DNA of 14,586 nucleotides from Planctomycetia bacterium. GTDB lineage: Bacteria > Planctomycetota > UBA11346. Positions within the stretch are counted from its first letter, which is position 1, and the number at the start of each line of letters is the position of its first letter. The position numbers were made by a program, and so were the translations under genes. Positions 8,137-14,586 of this stretch are shown piece after piece. The stretch spans positions 1 through 14,586 of the forward strand of contig SYDV01000351.1 of the NCBI GenBank assembly GCA_005801395.1, given 5' to 3'. Under the pieces are notes generated by a model that was not told the DNA's origin, did no database searches, and worked only from the letters and a program-made list of their open reading frames with translations.

Positions 8137-8636
8137 TACCGAACGATTTGGTTCAGGGTTTACGCGACCAACTGAATGCTGAACTAGCGTGTTATCGTGG
8201 ATTGTTAGCGCTCGCTGAACGGCAACAACAAGCCTTGATCGCTACTCAGGTAGCAATTTTTTCTGATTTGACGAAACAAATCGAACCAAACATCGCGGAG
8301 CAGCAGCGCTTGCGAAAAAATCGAGATCGCCTGTTATCCCGTATTGCGGAATCCGTGGGTAAGAAAGACGGATCATTATCGTTAACGCATGTTGTCGGAA
8401 TGAGTCTTGAGCCGTTACAAAGTGAATTGAAGGCACGTCAGTTATTAATTCGCGATGCACTTGATCGGTTGCGAATTGTTCAGGAACGCAATCAGGCGCT
8501 CTTGCGGCAGGGGTTGGGTTTGATGCGTGATTTGGTGAACGCATTGACTGGGACTACCGAGCCACAGTCGTATGATCGCCGTGGACTGGGCGGTACACAA
8601 CGTGGTCACGGTCGCTTGGTCAACCTCGCCGGTTAA
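8133..8636 (+). CDS. flgN: Flagellar export chaperone FlgN-like protein
   Basis: A 167-residue, mostly alpha-helical and highly charged protein with no signal peptide. It has long heptad-like helices: about residues 5-65 (LRDQLNAELACYRGLLALAE, then RQQQALIATQ), and about residues 88-135 (LEPLQSELKARQLLIRDALDR, then RNQALLRQGLGLM). This layout and the position directly before flgK and flgL match FlgN, the cytosolic chaperone that keeps the two hook-filament junction proteins unfolded and docks them at the export ATPase/gate. The last 30 residues are Gly/Arg-rich and probably flexible. GGAGG (8122-8126) lies 6 nt before ATG 8133, and the start overlaps the flgJ stop (ATGA). The call rests on helical pattern plus context; FlgN sequences are poorly conserved. 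Confidence 0.82.
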   Translation: MIPNDLVQGLRDQLNAELACYRGLLALAERQQQALIATQVAIFSDLTKQIEPNIAEQQRLRKNRDRLLSRIAESVGKKDGSLSLTHVVGMSLEPLQSELKARQLLIRDALDRLRIVQERNQALLRQGLGLMRDLVNALTGTTEPQSYDRRGLGGTQRGHGRLVNLAG

Positions 8637-8693
8637 TACTGATATTTCGGCACGCTGCGTGCGTTGTCCCAGTGGGTTACCCTGGAGGCGGCC

Positions 8694-11138
8694 ATGCCTG
8701 ATGCCATATTAGTCGGACTATCTGCGCTTCAATCGCATCAACGAGCGATTGAAGTCACCAGTCATAATATTGCGAATGCAACCACCCCTGGTTACACGAG
8801 GCAGCGGGCGGATCTGGTTACGCAGACACCCGATAATCTGAGTATTGGTCAAATCGGTCGTGGCGTATCGATTGAAGGTATTCGTCGATTAGCCAATGAC
8901 TTGGTCGTTGAACGTTTGCGCCAAGGCGAAAGCGAATCGTCACGTTTAGGTCGTTTACAGGAAACGCTAAACGCTGCTGAAACGCTATTTAACGAACCAG
9001 GCGAAAACGGAATTTCAGCAGCGATTAATCAATTGTTTTCAAGTTTTGAAGATTTGTCTAATAATCCGGAATCGTCTGCGTTGCGTTCAAGCGCAGTCGC
9101 ACAATTGGATTCGTTTGCTTATACCATGAATAATTTGGGAGATCGATTAGAAAGTCTGCGTGATAGCATGCGTGGTTCTTTAGATGGTTCTTTAACTGAG
9201 GTAAACCGCCTTACGAGTGAAATTTCGAAATTGAATCAAAGTATTCGCGACCAAACGGTTCTTGGGAATAGTCCCAATGATCTTATGGATCGACGTGAGA
9301 CAATGATTGGGGAATTATCGAAACATATGGAATTGCGCGTTCGCCATTTGCCCACTGATGGCACCGTAATGATTGATGCCGCAGGTATCTTATTAGTGGG
9401 ATTAGATTATGCAGAACAACTGTCATTAGGATCGCAAGCTGATGGCTCATTGGTGTTATTGGCATCCAATAAATCAGCGATCACCGCAGGAGGTGGCGGC
9501 GTTGGTGCGTTATTAGATTTGCACAATACCATACTGCCTGAATTAATTGGTAATATTGATGATGTTGCGTCGACGTTGGCCTTGGAACTCAATGCGCGGC
9601 AATCAACCGGTACAAATCATGCCTTTCCAGCTACGTCGTTTACCTCCGTACAAAAGATAGACGGCGCTTTGAGCGCGGTGAATTTAGATGATGCACAACA
9701 GCAACAATTGGCTCAAGGTGGCGTCGGCATTCCGGCAGCCTACATGCCGTCGTTTACCGATGTAAACGGTAATGATGTCGCGCGAAATTTGACCATCAAC
9801 GTTTATGATCCGAATACCAAAGTTGCGCAGAAATATACCGTGCGCTACGATCCTAACACGGGTGCAGGAACTCGATCGTTAGATGATTTGGTGTCTGTTA
9901 TTAATTCAGGCCGCAGCACCATGTCAGGTGGATTTACGTTATACCCTCCTGATGCGGGCGGAATTCCCGATGTAACCGCGCGCAAGGTACCCATCGATGG
10001 CGGTTATCGTATAGAGTTAGCCGCAGGTGCTGGTAAACGATTAGATTTTAGCACGGCCCTTGATGTTAATCCGGCAGCGGGAGCTTGGACCAGTGGTGCC
10101 ACAACGGTCAGCGGTACCGATGTCGCATTGGCTGGTAAACGATTAACGTTGAGCGTGGTCGGCAATACCTTGCAAGCGAGTACGCGTGATCCAGGTACTG
10201 GCGCTTCGCAACCTTATGGCGCGCCATTCGTTTTAGGTGGAGCAGTGGGCAGCATTGGTGCGCTATCATTAGCGCTGACGGCTGGCGCTGGAAATTATAA
10301 TTCTGGGGACAGTTTTTCGATTGATTTTGATAGTACCGGTGCGGTCATTAATGGTGCTCAATTGCCACAATGGACGGCAGGTGATGCCACCACGAAAATT
10401 ACCGGACGTTACACTGGAGCATTAACCTTTGTCCCAGGTCAAGAATGGTCGATGCGAGTCGTGAGCGCGGGCACGATCGGTTCAGCTACCAATGCACCTA
10501 TCGTTGAATTTTCGTACTTCACGGGTCCTAAAGATGCGCCCGTGCAACAAACGATGCAGCGTATTTTAGATGATAGTTATTTACCGGGTGCTCCGGTGCA
10601 AATTGCCGATGGTGTGTATGCAACATTCGCCGCGGGCTCGTTTAGCACCTCTGGAAATCAAGTGTCTTTCGTCGTCGACAGTGAACCTGACCAAGCACGA
10701 CTACTGCCTGCGTTGGGCATTAATACCATGTTTGACGGAACCACAGCTGCGTCATTAACGTTGAATGAACAGCTCAAGAAAAATCCAAACTTGCTGGGTG
10801 TGGCATCATCACGTAGTGAGGGGGATAATTCCAACTTGCTTGATCTGGCAGCAGTTCGAAAAGGTATTTCATTCGGCAATGGGAGTATGGCTGTCGATGA
10901 TTTTTATCATTCAACGATCACCGATTTAGGGGTGCGTTTATCTGACACTAAACGGTTATTGGATAATCAGGGAGTGATGCAAAAAACTTTAGAAAATCAA
11001 CGCCAACAAACGAGTGGTGTGTCGATAGACGAAGAGGTTGCTCACCTTATTTTAATGCAACAAGCTTATACGGCGGCGGCGCGTATCATTACAACAGCAC
11101 GAGAAAATATTACCACGTTAATGGAATTAGTGCGCTAA
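8694..11138 (+). CDS. flgK: Flagellar hook-associated protein 1 FlgK
   Basis: First junction protein between hook and filament, exported through the flagellar type III apparatus with FlgN help. The N-terminal D0/D1 rod-hook signature is clear (LVGLSALQSHQRAIEVTSHN, then IANATTPGYTRQR), as is the C-terminal coiled coil (GVSIDEEVAHLILMQQAYTA, then AARIITTARENITTLMELVR). ATG 8694 has GGAGG (8684-8688) 5 nt upstream and starts at the conserved N-terminus; the upstream TTG 8664 is rejected. At 814 residues it is far longer than the roughly 550 of E. coli. The extra sequence lies in the middle (about residues 340-700), a Gly/Ala/Thr/Ser-rich stretch with beta-type patterns, likely extra surface-exposed domains. 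It is 57 nt after flgN and 18 nt before flgL. Confidence 0.95.
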   Translation: MPDAILVGLSALQSHQRAIEVTSHNIANATTPGYTRQRADLVTQTPDNLSIGQIGRGVSIEGIRRLANDLVVERLRQGESESSRLGRLQETLNAAETLFNEPGENGISAAINQLFSSFEDLSNNPESSALRSSAVAQLDSFAYTMNNLGDRLESLRDSMRGSLDGSLTEVNRLTSEISKLNQSIRDQTVLGNSPNDLMDRRETMIGELSKHMELRVRHLPTDGTVMIDAAGILLVGLDYAEQLSLGSQADGSLVLLASNKSAITAGGGGVGALLDLHNTILPELIGNIDDVASTLALELNARQSTGTNHAFPATSFTSVQKIDGALSAVNLDDAQQQQLAQGGVGIPAAYMPSFTDVNGNDVARNLTINVYDPNTKVAQKYTVRYDPNTGAGTRSLDDLVSVINSGRSTMSGGFTLYPPDAGGIPDVTARKVPIDGGYRIELAAGAGKRLDFSTALDVNPAAGAWTSGATTVSGTDVALAGKRLTLSVVGNTLQASTRDPGTGASQPYGAPFVLGGAVGSIGALSLALTAGAGNYNSGDSFSIDFDSTGAVINGAQLPQWTAGDATTKITGRYTGALTFVPGQEWSMRVVSAGTIGSATNAPIVEFSYFTGPKDAPVQQTMQRILDDSYLPGAPVQIADGVYATFAAGSFSTSGNQVSFVVDSEPDQARLLPALGINTMFDGTTAASLTLNEQLKKNPNLLGVASSRSEGDNSNLLDLAAVRKGISFGNGSMAVDDFYHSTITDLGVRLSDTKRLLDNQGVMQKTLENQRQQTSGVSIDEEVAHLILMQQAYTAAARIITTARENITTLMELVR

Positions 11139-11156
11139 GCGCACAGGAGCTGAGCT

Positions 11157-12050
11157 ATGGCTGATCGCATAACTATGAGTGCCATCAACAATACGGTGTT
11201 GTCTGACAATCAACGCACTTTGGCGCGGATGGCCACCTATCAGCAACAATTGTCTTCTGGCAAACGCATTAACCAAGTCAGTGATGATCCCGTGGCGGCG
11301 AATATGTCACTGCGTTATCGCGCTGAATCGGTTCAAACAACAAAATACCTCGACAATATCGATAAAGGATCTGCATTTATTGCCGCGGGTGATAGTTCGA
11401 TGGGGTTAATGTCGGAAGTCATGGCTGAAGCGAAGCGACTCGCGGTTCAGGGATCAAACGGTACTCAGGATGCAAATAGTAGAAAAGCTTTGGCTAGTAG
11501 TGTCGATTCTTTGTTGACGCGCATGGTCGATCTTGCGAATACTGTTCACGATGGACGTTACATTTTCGCTGGCACGGCGACCTTCTCACCGCCATTTGCA
11601 AAAGCGGCTGATGGTTCATCGGTGGGTTACTTAGGAAATTTAGATGACTTTTCCGTACAGATTGGGCCGTCCGCGCGAGTGACGGTTAATCAAAATGGAA
11701 ATGCCATGTTCAAGGAACCGATCGACTTATTCGCCACGTTGATTTCAGTGCGCGATGCACTTACCGCAAATGACCCAACCACGGTTACGACGTTAATCGC
11801 TGATGTGGATGCAGCCCATGATCAGCTGAATAATTTGCACGGTGGCTTAGGGGCAAGCGAACAACGATTGGATCTCGCGCGTAATCAATTGGAAAGCGCG
11901 CAAACAAATTTAGGGGCACTGATCAGCGGAGCTGAAGATGTCGATTTTGCGGAGGCCATCTCCCAGATGCAGTTGACACAAGTGGCTTTGGAAGCTGGTC
12001 TGCAATCTGGGGCGAGGGTTCTGCGTTCAACCTTGCTGGATTACCTATAG
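11157..12050 (+). CDS. flgL: Flagellar hook-associated protein 3 FlgL
   Basis: Second hook-filament junction protein, a flagellin homologue of 297 residues (E. coli 317). The N-terminal flagellin-like helix is typical (ITMSAINNTVLSDNQRTLAR, then MATYQQQLSSGKRINQVSDDPVAA). So are the middle DGRYIFAGTAT segment and the C-terminal helix (EDVDFAEAISQMQLTQVALE, then AGLQSGARVLRSTLLDYL). AGGAG (11145-11149) lies 7 nt before ATG 11157. It is the last flagellar gene in the window. Neither fliW nor csrA follows within the window, and no T-run terminator is seen after the stop. The product is presumed to leave the cell through the flagellar export channel after delivery by FlgN. Confidence 0.95.
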   Translation: MADRITMSAINNTVLSDNQRTLARMATYQQQLSSGKRINQVSDDPVAANMSLRYRAESVQTTKYLDNIDKGSAFIAAGDSSMGLMSEVMAEAKRLAVQGSNGTQDANSRKALASSVDSLLTRMVDLANTVHDGRYIFAGTATFSPPFAKAADGSSVGYLGNLDDFSVQIGPSARVTVNQNGNAMFKEPIDLFATLISVRDALTANDPTTVTTLIADVDAAHDQLNNLHGGLGASEQRLDLARNQLESAQTNLGALISGAEDVDFAEAISQMQLTQVALEAGLQSGARVLRSTLLDYL

Positions 12051-12167
12051 GGCTCAATCGTCATCTTAGCCGCTTGAGTGTCGCAGTGGCTGTAAACTAG
12101 GGGGCGTCCATCACCGCTGGATTTGCTATGGTGCTTTGGCAACTGGCGTTGTATAAGCGTTGTCAGC
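12051..12167. other. Spacer between flgL and the metallophosphoesterase gene
   Basis: This 117-bp gap has two weak, overlapping stem possibilities: CTCAA (12053-12057) with TTGAG (12074-12078), and AGCCGCT (12068-12074) with AGTGGCT (12085-12091, one G-T pair). Neither is followed by a T run, so I see no intrinsic terminator. No convincing promoter is seen either. Read-through from the flagellar operon is possible. Confidence 0.4.
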
Positions 12168-12956
12168 ATGCGGCGTATAGCCATCATCAGCGACATTCAC
12201 AGTAACATGCCCGCCTTAAATGCTGTTCTGGCGGACATAGATCAGCAGCGGGTCGATGCCATCTACTGTTTAGGGGATGTTGTCGGTTATGGCCCTGAGC
12301 CTGTAGAAGCGATGCGTAAAGTTTTGGATGTGTGCGATGAAGGAAAGGTGATTGCTGGCAATCATGATCATGCCGCTATTCATGAACCAATTGGATTTAA
12401 TGCAGAGGCGCGCGCTGCCGCGTTATGGACGAATCAGAAAATTCGCGCCAATATCTTTTCCTGGTTTGGAAAACGCAAACGTTACAATTGGTTGCGTGAT
12501 TTGCCGACGTCTTTCTCCGAAGGCAACGATTTGTATGTCCATGCCAGTCCGCGAAATCCGCTCGAAGAATACATTCTCGAAGAGCATACTTTGGGCCGTA
12601 CTTTTTTAGGCGAAGATCCGAAGCAGCTCTTAGATGAAAATTTTGAATTGGTGAAGCACAACTGTTTCATTGGCCATACTCACCGACCTGGGGTGGTAAC
12701 GGGTAATGATATGCAGTGGCATAGCATTAAGTCGCTGGAGTATCGTTGGAGCATCGATCCACGTAAGACGATCATCAATGTTGGTAGCGTTGGTCAGCCG
12801 CGTGATGGTGATCCGCGTTCATGTTATGTCGTTTATGATGGCGAATCAGTGGAATGGCGCCGCGTAACGTACGATGTGGAAAAAACTCGTAAGATGATCC
12901 TTGATGTGCCGCAGCTTGGTCAACATTTGGGCGACCGTTTGCTCGTAGGCCGCTAG
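12168..12956 (+). CDS. Calcineurin-like metallophosphoesterase
   Basis: A 262-residue protein with the full two-metal phosphoesterase signature: D-x-H in IISDIHSN (D9, H11), GD in LGDVVGYGPEP (D37), GNHD (N65, H66), a histidine in YVHASPRNP (H125) and GHTH (H170, H172). It has no signal peptide or membrane helix, so it should be cytosolic. The nearest subgroup is the small YfcE/MJ0936-like phosphodiesterase/phosphatase family that splits phosphate mono- or diesters. The natural substrate cannot be told from sequence; nucleotide or cyclic-nucleotide esters are possible. The start at ATG 12168 is chosen because the domain begins immediately, but no good Shine-Dalgarno site precedes it. TTG 12123 would add 15 unlikely residues. 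It lies between flgL and rpmI with no obvious functional tie to either. Confidence 0.88.
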   Translation: MRRIAIISDIHSNMPALNAVLADIDQQRVDAIYCLGDVVGYGPEPVEAMRKVLDVCDEGKVIAGNHDHAAIHEPIGFNAEARAAALWTNQKIRANIFSWFGKRKRYNWLRDLPTSFSEGNDLYVHASPRNPLEEYILEEHTLGRTFLGEDPKQLLDENFELVKHNCFIGHTHRPGVVTGNDMQWHSIKSLEYRWSIDPRKTIINVGSVGQPRDGDPRSCYVVYDGESVEWRRVTYDVEKTRKMILDVPQLGQHLGDRLLVGR

Positions 12957-13117
12957 TTTCTCCTTTGAACGATATTCGTCGAAGCGATCAAGTTGGTAAA
13001 AGCACCACTGGTTTGGCCGACTGGCTCTTGCAAGTACCGTGCAGTCACTATCTTCCGCGCTCCCATCCAAGGGCGACCTGCCTTTAGGAACTTGTCGGAT
13101 TAGAGAAGGATAGCGTT
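12957..13117. other. Leader region upstream of rpmI
   Basis: This 161-bp gap should contain the promoter and leader of rpmI-rplT, since infC, the usual first gene, is not here. A poor sigma-70 candidate is visible: TTGCAA near 13029 with TATCTT about 15 bp downstream. A small stem AAGG-C/GCCTT lies near 13069-13084. Nothing stronger was found. Confidence 0.3.
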
Positions 13118-13330
13118 ATGCCAAAAATGAAGACCCACAAAGCGTCAAAGACTCGCTTACGAATCACCCGAACTGGTAAAGTTGTCCGCACCCAGTGTGG
13201 CGTGCGCCATTTGTTGACCAATCGCAGTCCGAAACGTCGTCGTAATTTGAGTAAAAAAGCGACTACCGTAACGGCTGGTTATGTGCGTCGCGCTCGCATC
13301 GCTTTGATGATGGGCCAACCTAAAAAGTAA
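13118..13330 (+). CDS. rpmI: Large ribosomal subunit protein bL35
   Basis: A 70-residue, very basic protein with the L35 pattern: MPKMKTHKASKTRLRITRTG at the N-terminus, HLLTNRSPKRRRNLSKKAT in the middle, and a short C-terminal helix. It packs on 23S rRNA in the large subunit. GAAGGA (13105-13110) lies 7 nt before the ATG. Usually the order is infC-rpmI-rplT; here a metallophosphoesterase gene precedes it instead, so infC must be elsewhere or absent from this locus. The gene is followed by a structured 151-nt spacer and then rplT. Confidence 0.97.
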   Translation: MPKMKTHKASKTRLRITRTGKVVRTQCGVRHLLTNRSPKRRRNLSKKATTVTAGYVRRARIALMMGQPKK

Positions 13331-13481
13331 ATTTATTGCGGTCTTGTTCGCTTGCTATGCGTATAGCGGAGTAGGCAGGGCTGTGATTTTTTGATCGTGT
13401 AATAACGCGATCACCACCAAGTAGGCCCTCGGCCTCTCCGATAACTGTTCGCAGTTTCGGACAGTTAATAAAGGATATCCT
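13331..13481 (+). promoter_or_regulatory. Structured rpmI-rplT spacer, possible L20 autoregulatory element
   Basis: The spacer can fold into a row of hairpins. The first has arms 13392-13399 and 13406-13413 (8 bp, one G-U, 6-nt loop). The second has arms 13423-13427 and 13431-13435 (AGGCC/GGCCT). A third region has two exclusive forms. Form A pairs 13438-13447 with 13452-13460 (9 bp, one bulged T, TTCG loop). Form B pairs 13442-13451 with 13458-13467 (10 bp, one G-U). Form B ends 3 nt before the rplT ribosome site AAGGA (13471-13475). No T run follows, so these are not terminators. L20 represses its own operon in E. coli and Bacillus through structured RNA; applying that to this spacer is inference. 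Confidence 0.5.
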
Positions 13482-13862
13482 ATGCGCGCAACCAATGGTG
13501 CCGCTCGAAATCGCTCTAAAAAGCGCCTGCTGAAAAAAGCCAAAGGCTTTTACAGCGGTCGTCGCAAAATGTACACCGTTGCTTGCGAAGCTGTCATGCG
13601 CGCAGAGCAAACGGCGTTCAGAAGTCGTAAAGAAAAGAAACGCGATTTCCGCCGCTTATGGATTCGTCGTATCAGCATCGCTTCGCGTGCACTGGGCGAT
13701 GAAGGCTTGGCCTATAGCCGCCTAATCGCGGGTTTGCAGAAGGCTGATATTCGTCTCGATCGTAAAATGCTGAGCGAATTGGCTATTCATCAACCTGCCG
13801 CTTTCGCGGATGTGGTCAAAAAAGCCAAGGCCGCTTTGATCGCTGCGGGCACGGTCGTCTAA
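13482..13862 (+). CDS. rplT: Large ribosomal subunit protein bL20
   Basis: A 126-residue basic protein with the full L20 layout. The long N-terminal arm includes RSKKRLLKKAKGFYSGRRKM, then YTVACEAVMRAEQTAFRSRK and KEKKRDFRRLWIRRI. The globular C-terminal domain includes ALGDEGLAYSRLIAGLQKAD, then IRLDRKMLSELAIHQPAAFADVV. It binds 23S rRNA early in large-subunit assembly and in several bacteria also represses its own mRNA. AAGGA (13471-13475) lies 6 nt before ATG 13482. Length and motifs are normal (about 115-130 residues). pheS, which often follows, is absent. The gene ends at a strong terminator. Confidence 0.98.
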   Translation: MRATNGAARNRSKKRLLKKAKGFYSGRRKMYTVACEAVMRAEQTAFRSRKEKKRDFRRLWIRRISIASRALGDEGLAYSRLIAGLQKADIRLDRKMLSELAIHQPAAFADVVKKAKAALIAAGTVV

Positions 13863-13889
13863 TTAGCCAAGAATCATTTTGGTGAAGAC

Positions 13890-13925
13890 AAAACACCTCA
13901 GGAATTTTCCTGGGGTGTTTTTTTT
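13890..13925 (+). terminator. Rho-independent terminator of rpmI-rplT
   Basis: A 14-bp stem (arms 13890-13903 and 13908-13921, one G-T pair) with a 4-nt loop runs into eight T (13918-13925), 27 bases after the rplT stop. The left arm begins with AAAA, so on the minus strand the same hairpin is followed by a short T run and may also help end the converging crotonase transcript. Confidence 0.93.
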
Positions 13926-13952
13926 GTTCACGAATAAAAAAGGCAACGAGTT

Positions 13953-14586
13953 TTATTGGCCACTCAATAAGGAATTGAGTCGTCGCTGACATTCCCCACT
14001 GGCAAAGGGCAGCGAAAACATGCGCGCGCCTACTTCTGCATTGATGCGGCCTTGTTTGTCTAATCGAATCGCGCGAATTGCTTGCACGGCGGACGGAGAA
14101 TAATTCGCCATTTCGCGCGCTAAGACGGCAACTTGTTGCTCGTGATCTATTATTCGATCAAGTAAGCGATGTTTCAAAGCCTGTTCAACGCTCAATACCG
14201 TACCTTGTAAAAATAATTCGGACGAAAATTGTTCCGTCGCCCGACAGGCAAGTCGCCGTAGACCGCCCATGCATGGTACTAGCGCCCAGGCTAAGCCAGG
14301 TAGTCCCATACGGACATCTTTCGTGCCAACGATCATGTCGCAGCCAAGTGCCAGCTCTAATCCAGCTCCCAACGCATAGCCATTCAGGTGCGCAATCGTG
14401 ACGCCTGGCCAATGTTCCAGTGCTTCTAAAACTTGGTGCCCAAGTTGACTAAATTGCACGGCCTGTTTGGCATCTAGGGATGCTAACTCATTGATATCTG
14501 CACCTACTGAAAATTGATCAGCATCACCTGTGATCACGAGTGGCATTTCCAAATGTCGGTAAAGATCGAGATAGCGCGCCAATCCA
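13953..14586 (-). CDS. Enoyl-CoA hydratase/isomerase (crotonase) family protein, 5' end outside window
   Basis: The reading frame stays open at the right edge; about 210 residues are visible and roughly 30-40 N-terminal residues are missing. The TTG at 14582 is not a real start. Crotonase-fold marks are the first oxyanion-hole segment LVITGDADQFSVGADINEL and the second, NGYALGAGLELALGCD, followed by the GLPGLAWALVPCMGG helix. The family binds acyl-CoA thioesters and stabilises an enolate. Of the two glutamates used by true hydratases, the second is present (E in SSELFLQG, codon 14217-14219). The first is glycine (LPG for the usual PE, codon 14295-14297). An isomerase or other crotonase reaction therefore looks more likely than hydration. 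Converges on rplT; no neighbouring fatty-acid gene is visible. Confidence 0.88.
   Translation of the reverse strand, partial: GLARYLDLYRHLEMPLVITGDADQFSVGADINELASLDAKQAVQFSQLGHQVLEALEHWPGVTIAHLNGYALGAGLELALGCDMIVGTKDVRMGLPGLAWALVPCMGGLRRLACRATEQFSSELFLQGTVLSVEQALKHRLLDRIIDHEQQVAVLAREMANYSPSAVQAIRAIRLDKQGRINAEVGARMFSLPFASGECQRRLNSLLSGQ

Noticed and set aside
8664..8693. TTG start for flgK
   Set aside because: The conserved FlgK N-terminus begins at ATG 8694, which has GGAGG at 5 nt.
1..14586. Search for CRISPR repeats, tRNA genes, insertion sequences or att sites
   Set aside because: No regularly spaced repeats, cloverleaf, transposase or flanking duplications were seen on reading both strands.

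Overview
The window reads as ordinary chromosome of a flagellated Gram-negative (diderm) bacterium of roughly mid GC content. It carries both outer-membrane (L) and peptidoglycan (P) flagellar ring proteins and a lysophospholipid recycling enzyme, so an outer membrane is certain by inference. The style of FtsH, the STAS gene, the FlgH-I-J-N-K-L order and the metallophosphoesterase recall the Planctomycetota/Lentisphaerota/Verrucomicrobiota group. That placement is an impression from memory and is not proven here. No mobile element, CRISPR array, tRNA or rRNA was seen.

Layout from left to right. (1) Positions 1-1662 hold the 3' part of ftsH (AAA+ zinc membrane protease), which enters from outside the window and ends at a perfect 17-bp hairpin terminator. 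(2) Converging on it is one large minus-strand gene (1728-5249) that fuses an LplT-type transporter, a PlsC-type acyltransferase and an acyl-ACP synthetase in a single chain for lysophospholipid repair. (3) A 192-bp divergent control region with a large inverted repeat separates it from a plus-strand flagellar block. That block is a small STAS-domain protein, then flgH (L ring), flgI (P ring), flgJ (rod-binding domain only), flgN (chaperone), flgK and flgL (hook-filament junction). flgH to flgL are tightly spaced or overlapping and form one operon. (4) A calcineurin-like metallophosphoesterase follows (12168-12956). (5) rpmI and rplT (ribosomal proteins L35 and L20) follow, without the usual infC in front. 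They are separated by a 151-nt spacer with several hairpins, two of them mutually exclusive, and rplT ends in a strong terminator. (6) A partial minus-strand crotonase-family gene runs off the right edge.

The flagellar genes work as a late basal-body and hook-junction set. FlgH and FlgI build the bushings around the rod, FlgJ caps rod growth, FlgN escorts FlgK and FlgL to the export gate, and FlgK/FlgL join hook to filament. The most interesting points are the structured rpmI-rplT spacer (a possible L20 autoregulation element), the STAS protein at the head of the flagellar block with an altered phospho-site region, FlgH without a lipobox cysteine, FlgI with a buried signal peptide, and a crotonase lacking one of the two hydratase glutamates. 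No clearly new multi-gene system was found.
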